Shown one piece after another: positions 20,923 through 30,161 of a DNA stretch of 64,000 bases. The DNA is from Winslowiella toletana (lineage in GTDB: Bacteria; Pseudomonadota; Gammaproteobacteria; Enterobacterales; Enterobacteriaceae), in the NCBI RefSeq assembly GCF_017875465.1, contig NZ_JAGGMQ010000001.1, forward strand, positions 2,914,001 to 2,978,000, given 5' to 3'. Under the pieces are notes generated by a model. It did not search any database and was not told where the DNA came from. It saw only the letters and a program-made list of their open reading frames with translations. A program made the translations under genes and the position numbers. Each line of letters opens with the position of its first letter. The first letter of the stretch is position 1.

Positions 20923-23900
20923 CTACAACCCACCCGACTTAAAGTTTCTTGCCGCTGGTGAACCATTACTGGCCGGTGTTTTGCGTCCCAGCGTTTCCAT
21001 ACGCACCTGGAAAGGCGGGAACGGCATCTCAATACCATGCTCACGGAAACCGTGCAGAATCAGCTGATGCAGCTCATGACGCAATGGCATCCGGTGACCC
21101 ATCTCCGCCGCGTGAATACGCAGTTCAAACAGCTGGATCCCCTGTTGCAGATCGACCAGGAACACTTCCGGCTGCGGCATATCCAGCACGTAAGTACAGC
21201 GCTCCGAGGCCTGTAGCAGGATATTGCTTACCTCTTCACTGTTTGCTGAAGCTGGCGCCGGAATGGTCAGCACCACGCGCGTTACCGAGTCAGACAGCGA
21301 CCAGTTAACAAACTGTTCGGTGATAAAGGCCTTATTCGGCACGATAATCTCTTTGCGGTCCCAGTCGGTAATGGTAGTGGCGCGCGTATTGATGCGGGTA
21401 ATGCTGCCGGTTAAGTCGCGAATGGTGACGGTATCGCCGATACGTATCGGTTTCTCAAACAGAATAATCAGGCCAGAGATAAAGTTGGCGAAGATCTCCT
21501 GCAAACCAAAACCTAATCCAAAACCGAGTGCGGCCACCAGCCACTGCAATTTCGACCACTCCAGGCCGATCATTGAGAACACCGACATGCCGCCAATTAA
21601 CAGCAACAGATACTTGGTCAGAGTGGTAATCGCATAGCCGGTGCCGGGCGTTAAATTCAGATGCTGCAACAGCGCCAGCTCCAGCAGGGCGGGCATATTA
21701 CGTACCAGCTGGGCGGTGATAATAATCACCAGAATGGCGATTAACACTGCGCCAAGGGTGATTGGCTCAATGCTTTCCACTCCCTGCACCGTGGTGCTGG
21801 CATCCCACAGTTTAATATTCTCAAGGAAGCCAAACGCGGAGTGGATCTCCGACCACAACACAATCACCGAAATCAGCGCGATAAGCGTCAGAATCGAACG
21901 CACCAGACGCAGCGACTGGGCGCTAATCGCATCGAGATCAATCACCGGCTCATCAATCTCGACACCATCGGCATTATGCGGCGGCGCCTCTTCTTCGCCA
22001 CGGGCGCGATGGGCCAGCATATCGGCGCGACGCTGACGGGCGCGGTCAAAGGCGATGCGACGGCGCTGGATCAGCATCCAGCGGCGGATAATATGATAGA
22101 TAATCAGCAGCAGGAACCAGATCGCCACTGAGGTTTCCAGCCTTGCCAGCAGCGCCTGCGCGGTGGCCAGATAGCCGACACAGGAGGCGAGGGCGGCGAA
22201 CAGCGGAATGCAGATCATCAGATTCCACAGAATCTTGTTGATGATATTTTCGCTGTTGCCCTCTTTATCGAGATACAGCGGCAGTCCGGCGCGCTTCAGG
22301 CTGATGGTCACCAGGCTTAAGGCGCCGCAAATCAGCACAAAGCACAGACGGCCAAGAGTGGCGGAGAACTGGCGATCGTCCAGGTTATCAAAGGCAATCA
22401 GCAGCATAATCAGCGGCACAATAAAGCCAATCGACAGTGAGTAGTAGCGCATTGCGCGCGCCACCCGCTGTTGCGGCCAGCGGAAATGCACCACAAACAG
22501 ACCCTGCGGCCGGGCAAAGGCGGCGCTGATCATAAATGCCCACAGCACGGGCAGGGTGGCGGTAACGCCATCACCAATCGCCACCGCAATCGGATAGGGC
22601 CAGGCGTGCTGCAGACCGTAACCCAGCGCCGCCCACAGTACCGGCAGCGGCAGGGCGGCGATAATCGACCAGAAGACGGTGCGCACGGTCAGGCTGAACT
22701 GATCCTGCGTCACTTTACCGACGCGGCTGGTGGCCCGCTCAAGAAACGCATGGTAGTGACGACGTGAACTGATACTGATACCGACCAGCAGCAGGGCGGC
22801 AAACACCGGCACCACCGTTTCGCGACTGGTAAACATCATCACAAACGCTCCGCCAAGCTGGCCAAGGGTATCCAGTGACAGCAGGCGATTAAGATCATGC
22901 GCCAGATCGATCGGGAAACTCAGATTGATCGGGCTGACATCGGCGGTCCAGAACAGATAGCGGTGGGTGGCCTCTTTAATTTCCGTCAGCGCGTCTTCCA
23001 GCTGGCTGTTGGCCACTTTCAGTTTGGTCACTTCCAGAATCAGAGTGTCGGAACCCGAGATCAGCGAGCCTAACAGCTCACGCTGGGTGCGCAGCTGGGC
23101 TTCCAGAATACGTTTTTGCTCGCTGGTCAGATCGGCGCCATTTTCCTGCTTCTGCTGTCTGAGCTGCGACTGACGGTTGAGCAGATCTTCGTAGTGCAGA
23201 CGCTGTACCCGCAGCTGACCCATATCGCTGTCCAGCTGCTGAGATTTTGGCATCTCCGGCAGTCGTGCAACCTGCGCGCGCAGCGCTTCACCCAGCAGAT
23301 TGGACGCGCCGAGCCACTGTGACTGTTCGCGGATCGTGCTCAGCGCCTGACGAACCTGAATGGTCTGATTGGTGGCCTGGCGCTGTTGCGAGGCCATCAA
23401 ATCCATCCGTTGCGCCTGCTGATTCAGCGCGCCGGAAAGCTCGCGGTTAACGCGGAACTGTTCGGTGATGCCTGGCGGCAGGTCGCCGCTGTTTTCGGCC
23501 AGCTGCTCGGTGCGTTCCAGCGCCAGCTCAGCTTCGCGCTGGCGCTGACTGTTAAGCTGATTACGCAACGCCTGCAGATAGTTATCCAGCTGGGCGGCGC
23601 GTTTCTGATGGACTTCAGCGCGCATCCGCGCCAGTTCCTGCCGATTATTGGCCGACAGTTGCGCCAGCTCCAGCTCATCCACGCGCGCTTTTTGCGCGGC
23701 GGATTCCGCCTGACGGGCGTAAATCTGCGCCTGCGCCATCGGCGTTGCCGGGCTGGGTTGTCCCTGCAGGCGACGCTCTATTTCACTGAGCGCGCGGCGT
23801 GCTTCGGTCTGCTGCTGCGGAAGTTGTGACAGTGAGTCACTGATTTCGCGTGCGCGATCCTGCTCTTGTTGCGCCTGACGTCCCTCTTCCAGCAGCTGGC

Positions 23901-24249
23901 TGCTGACCTGCAGGATCTCCTGATCCAGTTCCGCGCCGGTCATGCTGGCGCGTACCTGTCTGGTGCTGTCGGTCAGCGTAGTGATTTGCTGGCGCAGTTC
24001 ACGCGACAACTTTGGGAAGTCGTCGATTACCTGCTGATACTGTTCAGTCAGCTCAAGCGAAGCTTTACGTTCGTTGAGCCAGTTAAGGGCGGTTTCCAGC
24101 GTTTGCACCAGCTCCGCCTGATTCGGCGTATTCTTGCCGGATTTGGCCTGGTCAAGCTCTTGCTTAACCTGGGCGTCATCCGGCAGGCTGGCGGCATAAA
24201 CGGGCAAACTTAAACAGCAGCCCAGCAAAAATGAGAAAATCAGGCGCAC
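20923..24249 (-). CDS. mscM: MscM (YjeP), miniconductance mechanosensitive channel
   Basis: A large inner-membrane channel of the MscS family that opens under osmotic downshock. The 1108-aa protein has a signal peptide (residues 1-19), a long periplasmic coiled-coil region rich in Q, E, R and L (about 25-460), then roughly eleven hydrophobic segments, and a C-terminal MscS core with the pore helix FGLGFGLQEIFANFISGLII and the beta domain EKPIRIGDTVTIRDLTG. The length matches E. coli YjeP (1107 aa). It is read 12 bp after psd on the same strand, as in E. coli, and is probably co-transcribed with it. Confidence 0.95.
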   Translation of the reverse strand: MRLIFSFLLGCCLSLPVYAASLPDDAQVKQELDQAKSGKNTPNQAELVQTLETALNWLNERKASLELTEQYQQVIDDFPKLSRELRQQITTLTDSTRQVRASMTGAELDQEILQVSSQLLEEGRQAQQEQDRAREISDSLSQLPQQQTEARRALSEIERRLQGQPSPATPMAQAQIYARQAESAAQKARVDELELAQLSANNRQELARMRAEVHQKRAAQLDNYLQALRNQLNSQRQREAELALERTEQLAENSGDLPPGITEQFRVNRELSGALNQQAQRMDLMASQQRQATNQTIQVRQALSTIREQSQWLGASNLLGEALRAQVARLPEMPKSQQLDSDMGQLRVQRLHYEDLLNRQSQLRQQKQENGADLTSEQKRILEAQLRTQRELLGSLISGSDTLILEVTKLKVANSQLEDALTEIKEATHRYLFWTADVSPINLSFPIDLAHDLNRLLSLDTLGQLGGAFVMMFTSRETVVPVFAALLLVGISISSRRHYHAFLERATSRVGKVTQDQFSLTVRTVFWSIIAALPLPVLWAALGYGLQHAWPYPIAVAIGDGVTATLPVLWAFMISAAFARPQGLFVVHFRWPQQRVARAMRYYSLSIGFIVPLIMLLIAFDNLDDRQFSATLGRLCFVLICGALSLVTISLKRAGLPLYLDKEGNSENIINKILWNLMICIPLFAALASCVGYLATAQALLARLETSVAIWFLLLIIYHIIRRWMLIQRRRIAFDRARQRRADMLAHRARGEEEAPPHNADGVEIDEPVIDLDAISAQSLRLVRSILTLIALISVIVLWSEIHSAFGFLENIKLWDASTTVQGVESIEPITLGAVLIAILVIIITAQLVRNMPALLELALLQHLNLTPGTGYAITTLTKYLLLLIGGMSVFSMIGLEWSKLQWLVAALGFGLGFGLQEIFANFISGLIILFEKPIRIGDTVTIRDLTGSITRINTRATTITDWDRKEIIVPNKAFITEQFVNWSLSDSVTRVVLTIPAPASANSEEVSNILLQASERCTYVLDMPQPEVFLVDLQQGIQLFELRIHAAEMGHRMPLRHELHQLILHGFREHGIEMPFPPFQVRMETLGRKTPASNGSPAARNFKSGGL

Positions 24250-24261
24250 AATATTGATCTG

Positions 24262-25161
24262 CTATGAGTGATGTAACACGGTTTCCGCATCGGTCTTCTG
24301 CAATGAGATCGCCAGCGGTTGACCCAGACGGGTTTTCGCTTCTGGCGTCAGGCTTTCCGCCAGTTTTACCCGACCCGGAGCAAACAGGTTGATAACCGTT
24401 GAGCCTAACTTAAAGCGGCCCATCTCCTGTCCTTTTAACAGTACTACCGCGCCTTCTTCCTCGGCGCCTGGCCAGGTCCAGCGTTTAATCACGCCAGTTC
24501 GCGGCGGCGTGACGGTGCCGGACCAGACGGTTTCGATGCTGCCGACGATGGTGGCGCCAACCAGAATCTGTACCATTGGGCCAAATTCAGTATCGAAGTA
24601 GCAGATGACGCGTTCATTACGCGCAAACAGGTTCGGCACGTTTTGCGCGGTCAGCGGGTTAACCGAGAACAGATCGCCCGGCACATAGATCATTTCACGC
24701 AGGATGCCGTTACATGGCATATGTACGCGATGATAGTCACGCGGCGCAAGGTAAGTGGTGACAAACTCGCCGTCACGGAACTGATCGGCCATCTGGTAGT
24801 TACCGGCCAGCAGGGCTTCCAGTGAATACAGATGTCCTTTCGCCTGGAAAATATTGTCGCCGTCGATATGACCAAGCTGGCTGATAGCGCCATCGGCTGG
24901 CTGCAACAGCAGATTCGGATCGGTATCGAGCGGGCGGGCGTTATCACGCAGCGGGCGCACGAAGAAGTCATTAAAAGTACGGTAGGCGGCGGTATCTGGC
25001 TTCTGCGCTTCAGACATATCGACTTTGTAATACCAGACAAAGCTATCAATCACCGCTTTGGTCAGCCAGCCGGCGCGCTTGCTGGCGCCCCATCCGGCGA
25101 GTTCAGTCAGCCATTTTTTTGGCAGCATATAGTTCAGGCCGAGTTTAATACGATCCAACAC
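24262..25161 (-). CDS. psd: Psd, phosphatidylserine decarboxylase proenzyme
   Basis: Membrane-bound enzyme that makes phosphatidylethanolamine. The 299-aa proenzyme carries the LGST self-cleavage motif, with cleavage between G253 and S254 to form the pyruvoyl group, and the triad residues D90, H147 and S254 at the same numbers as in E. coli. The C-terminal tail after the alpha chain is about 23 residues shorter than in E. coli (322 aa), which is common outside Escherichia. It precedes mscM by 12 bp; rsgA lies 94 bp upstream. Confidence 0.97.
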   Translation of the reverse strand: MLDRIKLGLNYMLPKKWLTELAGWGASKRAGWLTKAVIDSFVWYYKVDMSEAQKPDTAAYRTFNDFFVRPLRDNARPLDTDPNLLLQPADGAISQLGHIDGDNIFQAKGHLYSLEALLAGNYQMADQFRDGEFVTTYLAPRDYHRVHMPCNGILREMIYVPGDLFSVNPLTAQNVPNLFARNERVICYFDTEFGPMVQILVGATIVGSIETVWSGTVTPPRTGVIKRWTWPGAEEEGAVVLLKGQEMGRFKLGSTVINLFAPGRVKLAESLTPEAKTRLGQPLAISLQKTDAETVLHHS

Positions 25162-25255
25162 GTTAGCCTCCTGGCTTAATTCACGACGTTGAGAGAAAAA
25201 GGGGGCGAATTGTAGCAGTGCCCCATCCTTGTGGCTATGTAGCAGAAATTAATGC

Positions 25256-26302
25256 TCAGTCATCACTGGCGAAGTTCTTCCGCGTCTTCATTTCCGCCAT
25301 GCTTTCCAGAATACGATGATAATTATAGAAGCGGGACGCATTGATTGTGCCGTTCTCCACTGCCTCACGAATGGCGCAGCCTGGATCGGTATCATGCTTG
25401 CAGTCGCGGAATTTGCAATCGCCCAGAAACTCACGGAATTCGACAAATCCACGGGTGATTTGTTCCGGTTCCAGGTGCCAGAGGCCAAATTCACGCACGC
25501 CGGGGGAGTCGATAACATCGCCGCCGGTCGGGAAGTGATAGAGACGCGCTGCGGTAGTGGTGTGCTGACCAAGGCCGGAGGCATCAGAAATTTCATTTGT
25601 CAGGATCTCATCGCGACCGAGGTCGAGGCCAAGCAGGGCGTTCAGCAGGCTCGATTTGCCGACGCCGGACTGACCGGCAAAGATACTGATGCGATCCGTC
25701 AGCGCCGCTTCCAGCTCTTCCAGCCCCTGTTTTTCATGGCTGGAGACCATCAGCACCTTGTAGCCAATATGGCGATAAATCTCCATCTGCTCATCGACAA
25801 AGGCGCGGCCTTTCGCGTCCAGCAGATCGGTTTTATTCAGCACCAGCAGCGGTTGCACCTCCAGCGTTTCGCTGGCCACCAGATAGCGGTCGATAATATT
25901 CAGCGACAGCTCAGGCAGAATAGCGGAAACAATCACAATCTGATCGATATTGGCGGCAATCGGCTTCACGCCGTCATAAAAGTCCGGGCGTGTCAGTACC
26001 GAGGTGCGTTCATGCACCGCTTCGACAATACCTTTGACCATGGTGCCCTGGCCGGGACGCCAGACGACACGGTCGCCGGTGACCAGTGAACGGAGGGTGC
26101 GACGAATGTTGCAGCGATGCACCGACCCGTCAGCATCCTCGACATCGGCGTGCATGCCAAAACGGCTGATCACCACCCCGTCACGCGCTTCACCAAACAT
26201 ACTGTCGTCTGGTTCTGGCTTGCCTTCACGTTGTTTCAGGCGGCGATCGTGGTTGGCGCTGACGCGACGTTGCTGACCTTTGGACAGTTTATTTTTGCTC
26301 AC
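25256..26302 (-). CDS. rsgA: RsgA, ribosome small-subunit maturation GTPase
   Basis: Circularly permuted GTPase that checks and releases late 30S subunits. The 348-aa protein shows an N-terminal basic tail and OB fold (about 35-105), the G motifs in permuted order NKTD (156-159), GQSGVGKS (210-217) and DSPGVREFG, then a C-terminal zinc-binding domain ([14 protein letters not shown]). It is divergent from orn across 103 bp. The order rsgA-psd-mscM is conserved with E. coli. Confidence 0.98.
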   Translation of the reverse strand: MSKNKLSKGQQRRVSANHDRRLKQREGKPEPDDSMFGEARDGVVISRFGMHADVEDADGSVHRCNIRRTLRSLVTGDRVVWRPGQGTMVKGIVEAVHERTSVLTRPDFYDGVKPIAANIDQIVIVSAILPELSLNIIDRYLVASETLEVQPLLVLNKTDLLDAKGRAFVDEQMEIYRHIGYKVLMVSSHEKQGLEELEAALTDRISIFAGQSGVGKSSLLNALLGLDLGRDEILTNEISDASGLGQHTTTAARLYHFPTGGDVIDSPGVREFGLWHLEPEQITRGFVEFREFLGDCKFRDCKHDTDPGCAIREAVENGTINASRFYNYHRILESMAEMKTRKNFASDD

Positions 26303-26405
26303 TCTTCCTCTCAGGACTGACGGCTTGTTCGCCCATAGCGGGCAAAACGTCTATGATACACCCTTATTCGTTATTATGACGACTTTGGCAACTGCGGGAT
26401 CAACC

Positions 26406-26951
26406 ATGAGCGGAAACGAAAATAACCTGATTTGGATCGACCTTGAAATGACCGGCCTCGATCCGGAGCGCGATCGCATTATTGAAATCGCCACCCTGGT
26501 CACCGACGCCAATCTGAATATCCTGGCGGAAGGCCCGATCATTGCCGTGCATCAGAGTGATGAGCAGCTGGCATTGATGGATGACTGGAATGTGCGCACC
26601 CATACTGGCAGCGGTCTGGTGACGCGGGTAAAAGAGAGCCAGTTTGACGATCATGCCGCGGAGCTGGCGACGATTGCTTTTCTGCAGCAGTGGTGCCCGG
26701 CGAATACTTCACCAATTTGCGGCAACAGTGTCGGCCAGGATCGTCGTTTCCTGTTTAAATATATGCCGCAGCTGGAAGCTTACTTTCACTACCGTTACCT
26801 GGATGTCAGCACCCTGAAAGAGCTGGCGCGCCGCTGGAAGCCGGAGATCCTGCCGGGCTTTAAAAAGCAGGGTACGCACCAGGCGATGGATGATATTCGT
26901 GAGTCGGTGGCCGAACTGGCTTACTACCGCGAGCATTTTATTCAGCTCTGA
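26406..26951 (+). CDS. orn: Orn, oligoribonuclease
   Basis: Essential 3'-5' exonuclease that degrades 2-5 nt RNA and cyclic-di-GMP-derived dinucleotides to mononucleotides. The 181-aa enzyme is nearly identical in layout to E. coli Orn. The DEDDh motifs are D12/E14 in [10 protein letters not shown], the aspartate in [13 protein letters not shown], and the H...D pair in [12 protein letters not shown]. The start is set at ATG 26406, which gives the conserved N terminus [14 protein letters not shown]; a longer upstream frame is not supported. It is followed by a pair of GGGCGGCG hairpins and the tRNA-Gly gene. Confidence 0.97.
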   Translation: MSGNENNLIWIDLEMTGLDPERDRIIEIATLVTDANLNILAEGPIIAVHQSDEQLALMDDWNVRTHTGSGLVTRVKESQFDDHAAELATIAFLQQWCPANTSPICGNSVGQDRRFLFKYMPQLEAYFHYRYLDVSTLKELARRWKPEILPGFKKQGTHQAMDDIRESVAELAYYREHFIQL

Positions 26952-26957
26952 GTATGC

Positions 26958-27024
26958 GGGCGGCGAGAACGCTGCCCCTTCGGATCATGATGTTATGTAC
27001 GGGCGGCGTTCTCGCCGCCCGTAC
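26958..27024. repeat. Pair of GGGCGGCG hairpin repeats after orn
   Basis: Two copies of the hairpin family in opposite orientation: 26958-26977 (GGGCGGCG AGAA CGCTGCCC) and 26997-27024, a perfect 12-bp stem GTACGGGCGGCG / CGCCGCCCGTAC with loop TTCT. The second is followed by six As on the plus strand. They resemble REP/BIME elements in placement and pairing and may protect the orn mRNA 3' end. Confidence 0.75.
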
Positions 27025-27062
27025 AAAAAATCCACGTATACTAAATTTTTTCTATTTAGCTA

Positions 27063-27090
27063 TTGCGCACTTACAGAATACTCGTATAAT
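27063..27090 (+). promoter_or_regulatory. Promoter of the first tRNA-Gly gene
   Basis: TTGCGC, 16 bp, TATAAT, followed at once by a GC-rich discriminator (GCGCACCCCG), the layout of stringently controlled tRNA promoters. Confidence 0.8.
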
Positions 27091-27131
27091 GCGCACCCCG
27101 TACCGATGAAGAATTTTATCGGCTACGCTTA

Positions 27132-27208
<77 letters not shown>

Positions 27209-27250
27209 GATTAAGTCTTACAGTGGTGTCTGCCGCTGCAAGCAAAGTGA

Positions 27251-27274
27251 AAAAGGACCTTCGGGTCCTTTTTT
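27251..27274 (+). terminator. Terminator after tRNA-Gly copy 1
   Basis: AAAAGGACC / GGTCCTTTT stem with a TTCG tetraloop and T-run. Its presence means that tRNA-Gly copy 1 forms a complete transcription unit separate from the island behind it. Confidence 0.9.
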
Positions 27275-27552
27275 GCGTTCTGCGTTTAGCTTCATGCCGC
27301 CGATAAATTAAATTATCTCCGCTTATCAGCTTATTTCTCCCTTTCTTATATCCATTATTCAGGTTTAGTTATCTGATTTAATCATTTGCCAGAAAATGGG
27401 ATATGCCTTCAGAATGAATTTCCAGGTAGTTCCTGACTGATCTACCGCGATTAATTCGATTAAAACAGCTCACGCAATTCGGTGTTTTTTTCGTTGTGTT
27501 TATCACGGCGAACGTGATTTCTTTTTGGCTATATCAGGAAAAGGTTCTTCTT
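27275..27552 (+). promoter_or_regulatory. AT-rich region upstream of the island ABC transporter
   Basis: No gene is seen here. It must hold the promoter of the transporter operon. A palindrome ATCACG-N5-CGTGAT at 27502-27518, 35 bp before the start, is a candidate operator for an unknown regulator; no regulator gene lies in the island. Confidence 0.4.
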
Positions 27553-28446
27553 ATGAAGTTATCCACATTAATGCTGCCGCTATTGATGGCGGGAAGTTTA
27601 TCTTCGGCATGGGCGGCAGAACAGAATGTTCCGGCGCACACCACCTTTAACGTTTCCGCAGATAATCAGCTAAAGAGTAAACTGCCCGAAGATATTCTGA
27701 AGCGTGGATATATCCTGGCCGGAACCAATCCAAATACACCACCCACTACCTTTTATCAGGCAGATAATAAAACGCTTGCCGGGCGCGAAATCGATATTAT
27801 GAACGCTGTCGCCGCCCGCTTAGGGGTTGAGGTACACTGGCAGGATACCGGTGGTTTCGACAATATTATTCCAGGTCTGAAATCTGGCCGCTACGATGTG
27901 GCGTTATCTAATATTAATGCCACCAAAAAACGCATGGACCAGGTAGATTTCGTCAGCTATTACGACGCCTCACGGCTTGGGGTGATTTCGCGTAAAGACG
28001 CGAATATCGCGCCTTTTACCTCCTTCCTTGACGTCTGTGGCAAAGAGATTGGCGCGGGGGCTGGCACCACTCAGCTGACACGGCTGGATGACGCCAGCAA
28101 GGCGTGTCAGGCGGCGGGTAAAGAAGCGATTAAAGTTGCGGTATTCCCGGATCGTCCATCAGGTGTGCAGGCGGTAGTCAGCGGACGTGTGCCGCTGTTC
28201 TTTGGTCCGTATGAGGGCCTGACCTGGCAGGTGCAGCAGGTTAAACCGCTGACCATGAGCGGCGAGATCCATGTCAATGACGCGCCGGTCTCCATTGCTT
28301 TCCCGAAAGCGTCTCCGCTGGAAGAGGCGGTGCAGGCTTCACTGAACTCGCTGATCAAAGATGGCACTTATCAGAAGATCCTCGATAAGTGGTCAATTGG
28401 CTTTGGCGCGGTGAAAGAAGCGAAGCGTAACGAAGAGATTCTATGA
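27553..28446 (+). CDS. Amino-acid ABC transporter, periplasmic binding protein
   Basis: A 297-aa polar-amino-acid-type binding protein (SBP family 3). Residues 1-22 are a Sec signal peptide (MKLSTLMLPLLMAGSLSSAWAA). The family core is visible: LAGREIDIMNAVAARLGVEV, FDNIIPGLKSGRYDVALSNINATKKRMDQVDFVSYY, and the C-terminal GTYQKILDKWSI. Two cysteines in the mature part (CGKE... and ...KACQ) could form a disulfide. ATG 27553 is chosen over an upstream frame start because it begins with the signal peptide. It overlaps the permease gene by 4 bp. In the context described for the island it corresponds to YxeM of the B. subtilis S-(2-succino)cysteine operon; the ligand is inferred, not shown. Confidence 0.88.
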   Translation: MKLSTLMLPLLMAGSLSSAWAAEQNVPAHTTFNVSADNQLKSKLPEDILKRGYILAGTNPNTPPTTFYQADNKTLAGREIDIMNAVAARLGVEVHWQDTGGFDNIIPGLKSGRYDVALSNINATKKRMDQVDFVSYYDASRLGVISRKDANIAPFTSFLDVCGKEIGAGAGTTQLTRLDDASKACQAAGKEAIKVAVFPDRPSGVQAVVSGRVPLFFGPYEGLTWQVQQVKPLTMSGEIHVNDAPVSIAFPKASPLEEAVQASLNSLIKDGTYQKILDKWSIGFGAVKEAKRNEEIL

Positions 28447-29375
28447 TGAATGCCGGGCAACCAGAGCAGCAAACTGAAGAGCTACGGATAGTCGGTAAGA
28501 AGTATATCGGGCGCTGGATCAGCGCCCTGTTAGTCGCGCTGGTGCTGTTAGCCATCGCCCACTCAATGATAAACAACCCCCGTTTCGAATGGTCGGTGAT
28601 TGCCGCCAGCTTTACCGAAGAGTCGATTCTGCAGGGGGTGCTGATGACCCTGAAGCTGACAGCGATTTCAGTGGTGCTCGGTTTTGCCGGCGGTACGGTG
28701 CTGGCGCTGATGCGTCTCTCCGCCAACCCGGTGCTGGTGGCCGTCAGCTGGGCTTATACCTGGTTCTTTCGTGGCGTGCCAATGCTGGTACAGCTGTTCC
28801 TCTGGTACAATATTGCGGCGCTCTATCCCACTATTTCCCTCACCCTGCCGTTTGTCGGCGAGGTCTGGAGTGCATCGGCTAACGCCTTAATCAGTCCGTT
28901 TAGCGCGGCGGTGATTGCGCTGGTGATGCACCAGTCCGCTTATGCCGCTGAGATTGTACGCGCCGGTATTCAGAGTGTTGGCGCCGGACAACTTGAAGCC
29001 GCGCGCGCCTTAGGTTATCGCCCGGCGCAGATTTTCCGCCATACCGTATTGCCCCAGGCGATGCGCGCGATATTACCGCCCGCCGGTAATGAAGTTATCG
29101 GTCAGCTGAAAACCACTGCGGTGGTATCGGTGATTTCACTGCAGGATGTATTGTTCTCAGCACAGATTATTTATCAGCGCACCTATGAAGTTATCCCGTT
29201 ATTACTGGTCGCCACGTTGTGGTATTTGCTGATGACTTCGCTACTGTCGATTGGACAATATTATGTTGAGCGTCATTTCAGCCGCAGCAGTACGCAACGC
29301 AAAGTAAAGCGTGAAAGCGTAAACGTCACGACGCCGGCGTATAGCATCGAATCAGGGAGAGCCAGCAATGGGTGA
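28443..29375 (+). CDS. Amino-acid ABC transporter, permease
   Basis: A 310-aa inner-membrane permease of the HisM/GlnP family. It has an N-terminal membrane segment (about 22-43) followed by the family core with the binding-protein-dependent permease motif GAGQLEAARALGYRPAQIFR and the downstream LPQAMRAILPPAGNEVIGQLK. The C-terminal 30 residues are hydrophilic and charged. It starts in an ATGA overlap with the binding-protein gene and overlaps the ATPase gene by 8 bp, so the three subunits are translationally coupled. It corresponds to YxeN in the yxe-like set. Confidence 0.9.
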   Translation: MMNAGQPEQQTEELRIVGKKYIGRWISALLVALVLLAIAHSMINNPRFEWSVIAASFTEESILQGVLMTLKLTAISVVLGFAGGTVLALMRLSANPVLVAVSWAYTWFFRGVPMLVQLFLWYNIAALYPTISLTLPFVGEVWSASANALISPFSAAVIALVMHQSAYAAEIVRAGIQSVGAGQLEAARALGYRPAQIFRHTVLPQAMRAILPPAGNEVIGQLKTTAVVSVISLQDVLFSAQIIYQRTYEVIPLLLVATLWYLLMTSLLSIGQYYVERHFSRSSTQRKVKRESVNVTTPAYSIESGRASNG

Positions 29376-30129
29376 GACGATTCAATTACGTAACGTCACC
29401 AAGCGTTTTTCCGGTAATACGGTGCTGGATGGCATCGATCTCGATATTCCCGCCGGTTCGGTAACGGTGATCCTCGGGCCTTCCGGTTCCGGTAAATCGA
29501 CGCTGCTGCGTTGTATTAATCATCTGGAAAAGCTGGATGGCGGCACCATCCGTATTGGTGGCGAGCTGGTGGGGTATAAACAGGTTGGTCAGTCGCTGTA
29601 TGAACTGAGCAGCCGCCAGATTGCTGAGCAGCGCAGCCGAACCGGCATGGTGTTTCAGCAGTTTAATCTGTTTCCGCATCGCACCGTGCTGCAAAACATT
29701 ACTGATGCGCCGCAGCGGGTGAAAAAGCAGAGCCGTCAGCAGGCGACCGCCAAAGCCCGTTCGCTGCTGCAACAGGTTGGTCTGGCGACGCGTGAAGATG
29801 ACTGGCCGCAACAACTCTCCGGTGGCCAGCAGCAGCGCGTGGCGATTGCGCGCGCGCTGGCGATGGATCCTGAAGTGATGCTGTTTGATGAACCGACCTC
29901 CGCCCTCGATCCCGAACTGGTGGGTGAAGTGTTACAGGTAATCAAAAGACTGGCGCACTCCGGCATTACCATGGTGGTGGTGACCCATGAAGTGGGCTTT
30001 GCCCGCGAAGTGGCCGACAACATTATTTTTATGGAAGAGGGCAAAATTGTGGCGTCCGGGCCGGGTAAAACGGTGCTGGATGACACGCAAAATGTCCGTT
30101 TCCGCCACTTTCTGTCGACGGTGTTATAA
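29368..30129 (+). CDS. Amino-acid ABC transporter, ATPase
   Basis: A 253-aa GlnQ/HisP-type ATPase. Walker A GPSGSGKS is at 37-44, the Q-loop is in [11 protein letters not shown], the signature is [15 protein letters not shown], Walker B is VMLFDEP followed by TSALDP, and the H-loop is VVTHEVGFA. It completes the importer with the two genes before it. The BisC-like gene begins 32 bp downstream and is probably in the same transcript. It corresponds to YxeO in the yxe-like set. Confidence 0.93.
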   Translation: MGETIQLRNVTKRFSGNTVLDGIDLDIPAGSVTVILGPSGSGKSTLLRCINHLEKLDGGTIRIGGELVGYKQVGQSLYELSSRQIAEQRSRTGMVFQQFNLFPHRTVLQNITDAPQRVKKQSRQQATAKARSLLQQVGLATREDDWPQQLSGGQQQRVAIARALAMDPEVMLFDEPTSALDPELVGEVLQVIKRLAHSGITMVVVTHEVGFAREVADNIIFMEEGKIVASGPGKTVLDDTQNVRFRHFLSTVL

Positions 30130-30161
30130 CGCCGTCTGTACCCCTCTGCCGGACCGCCTTG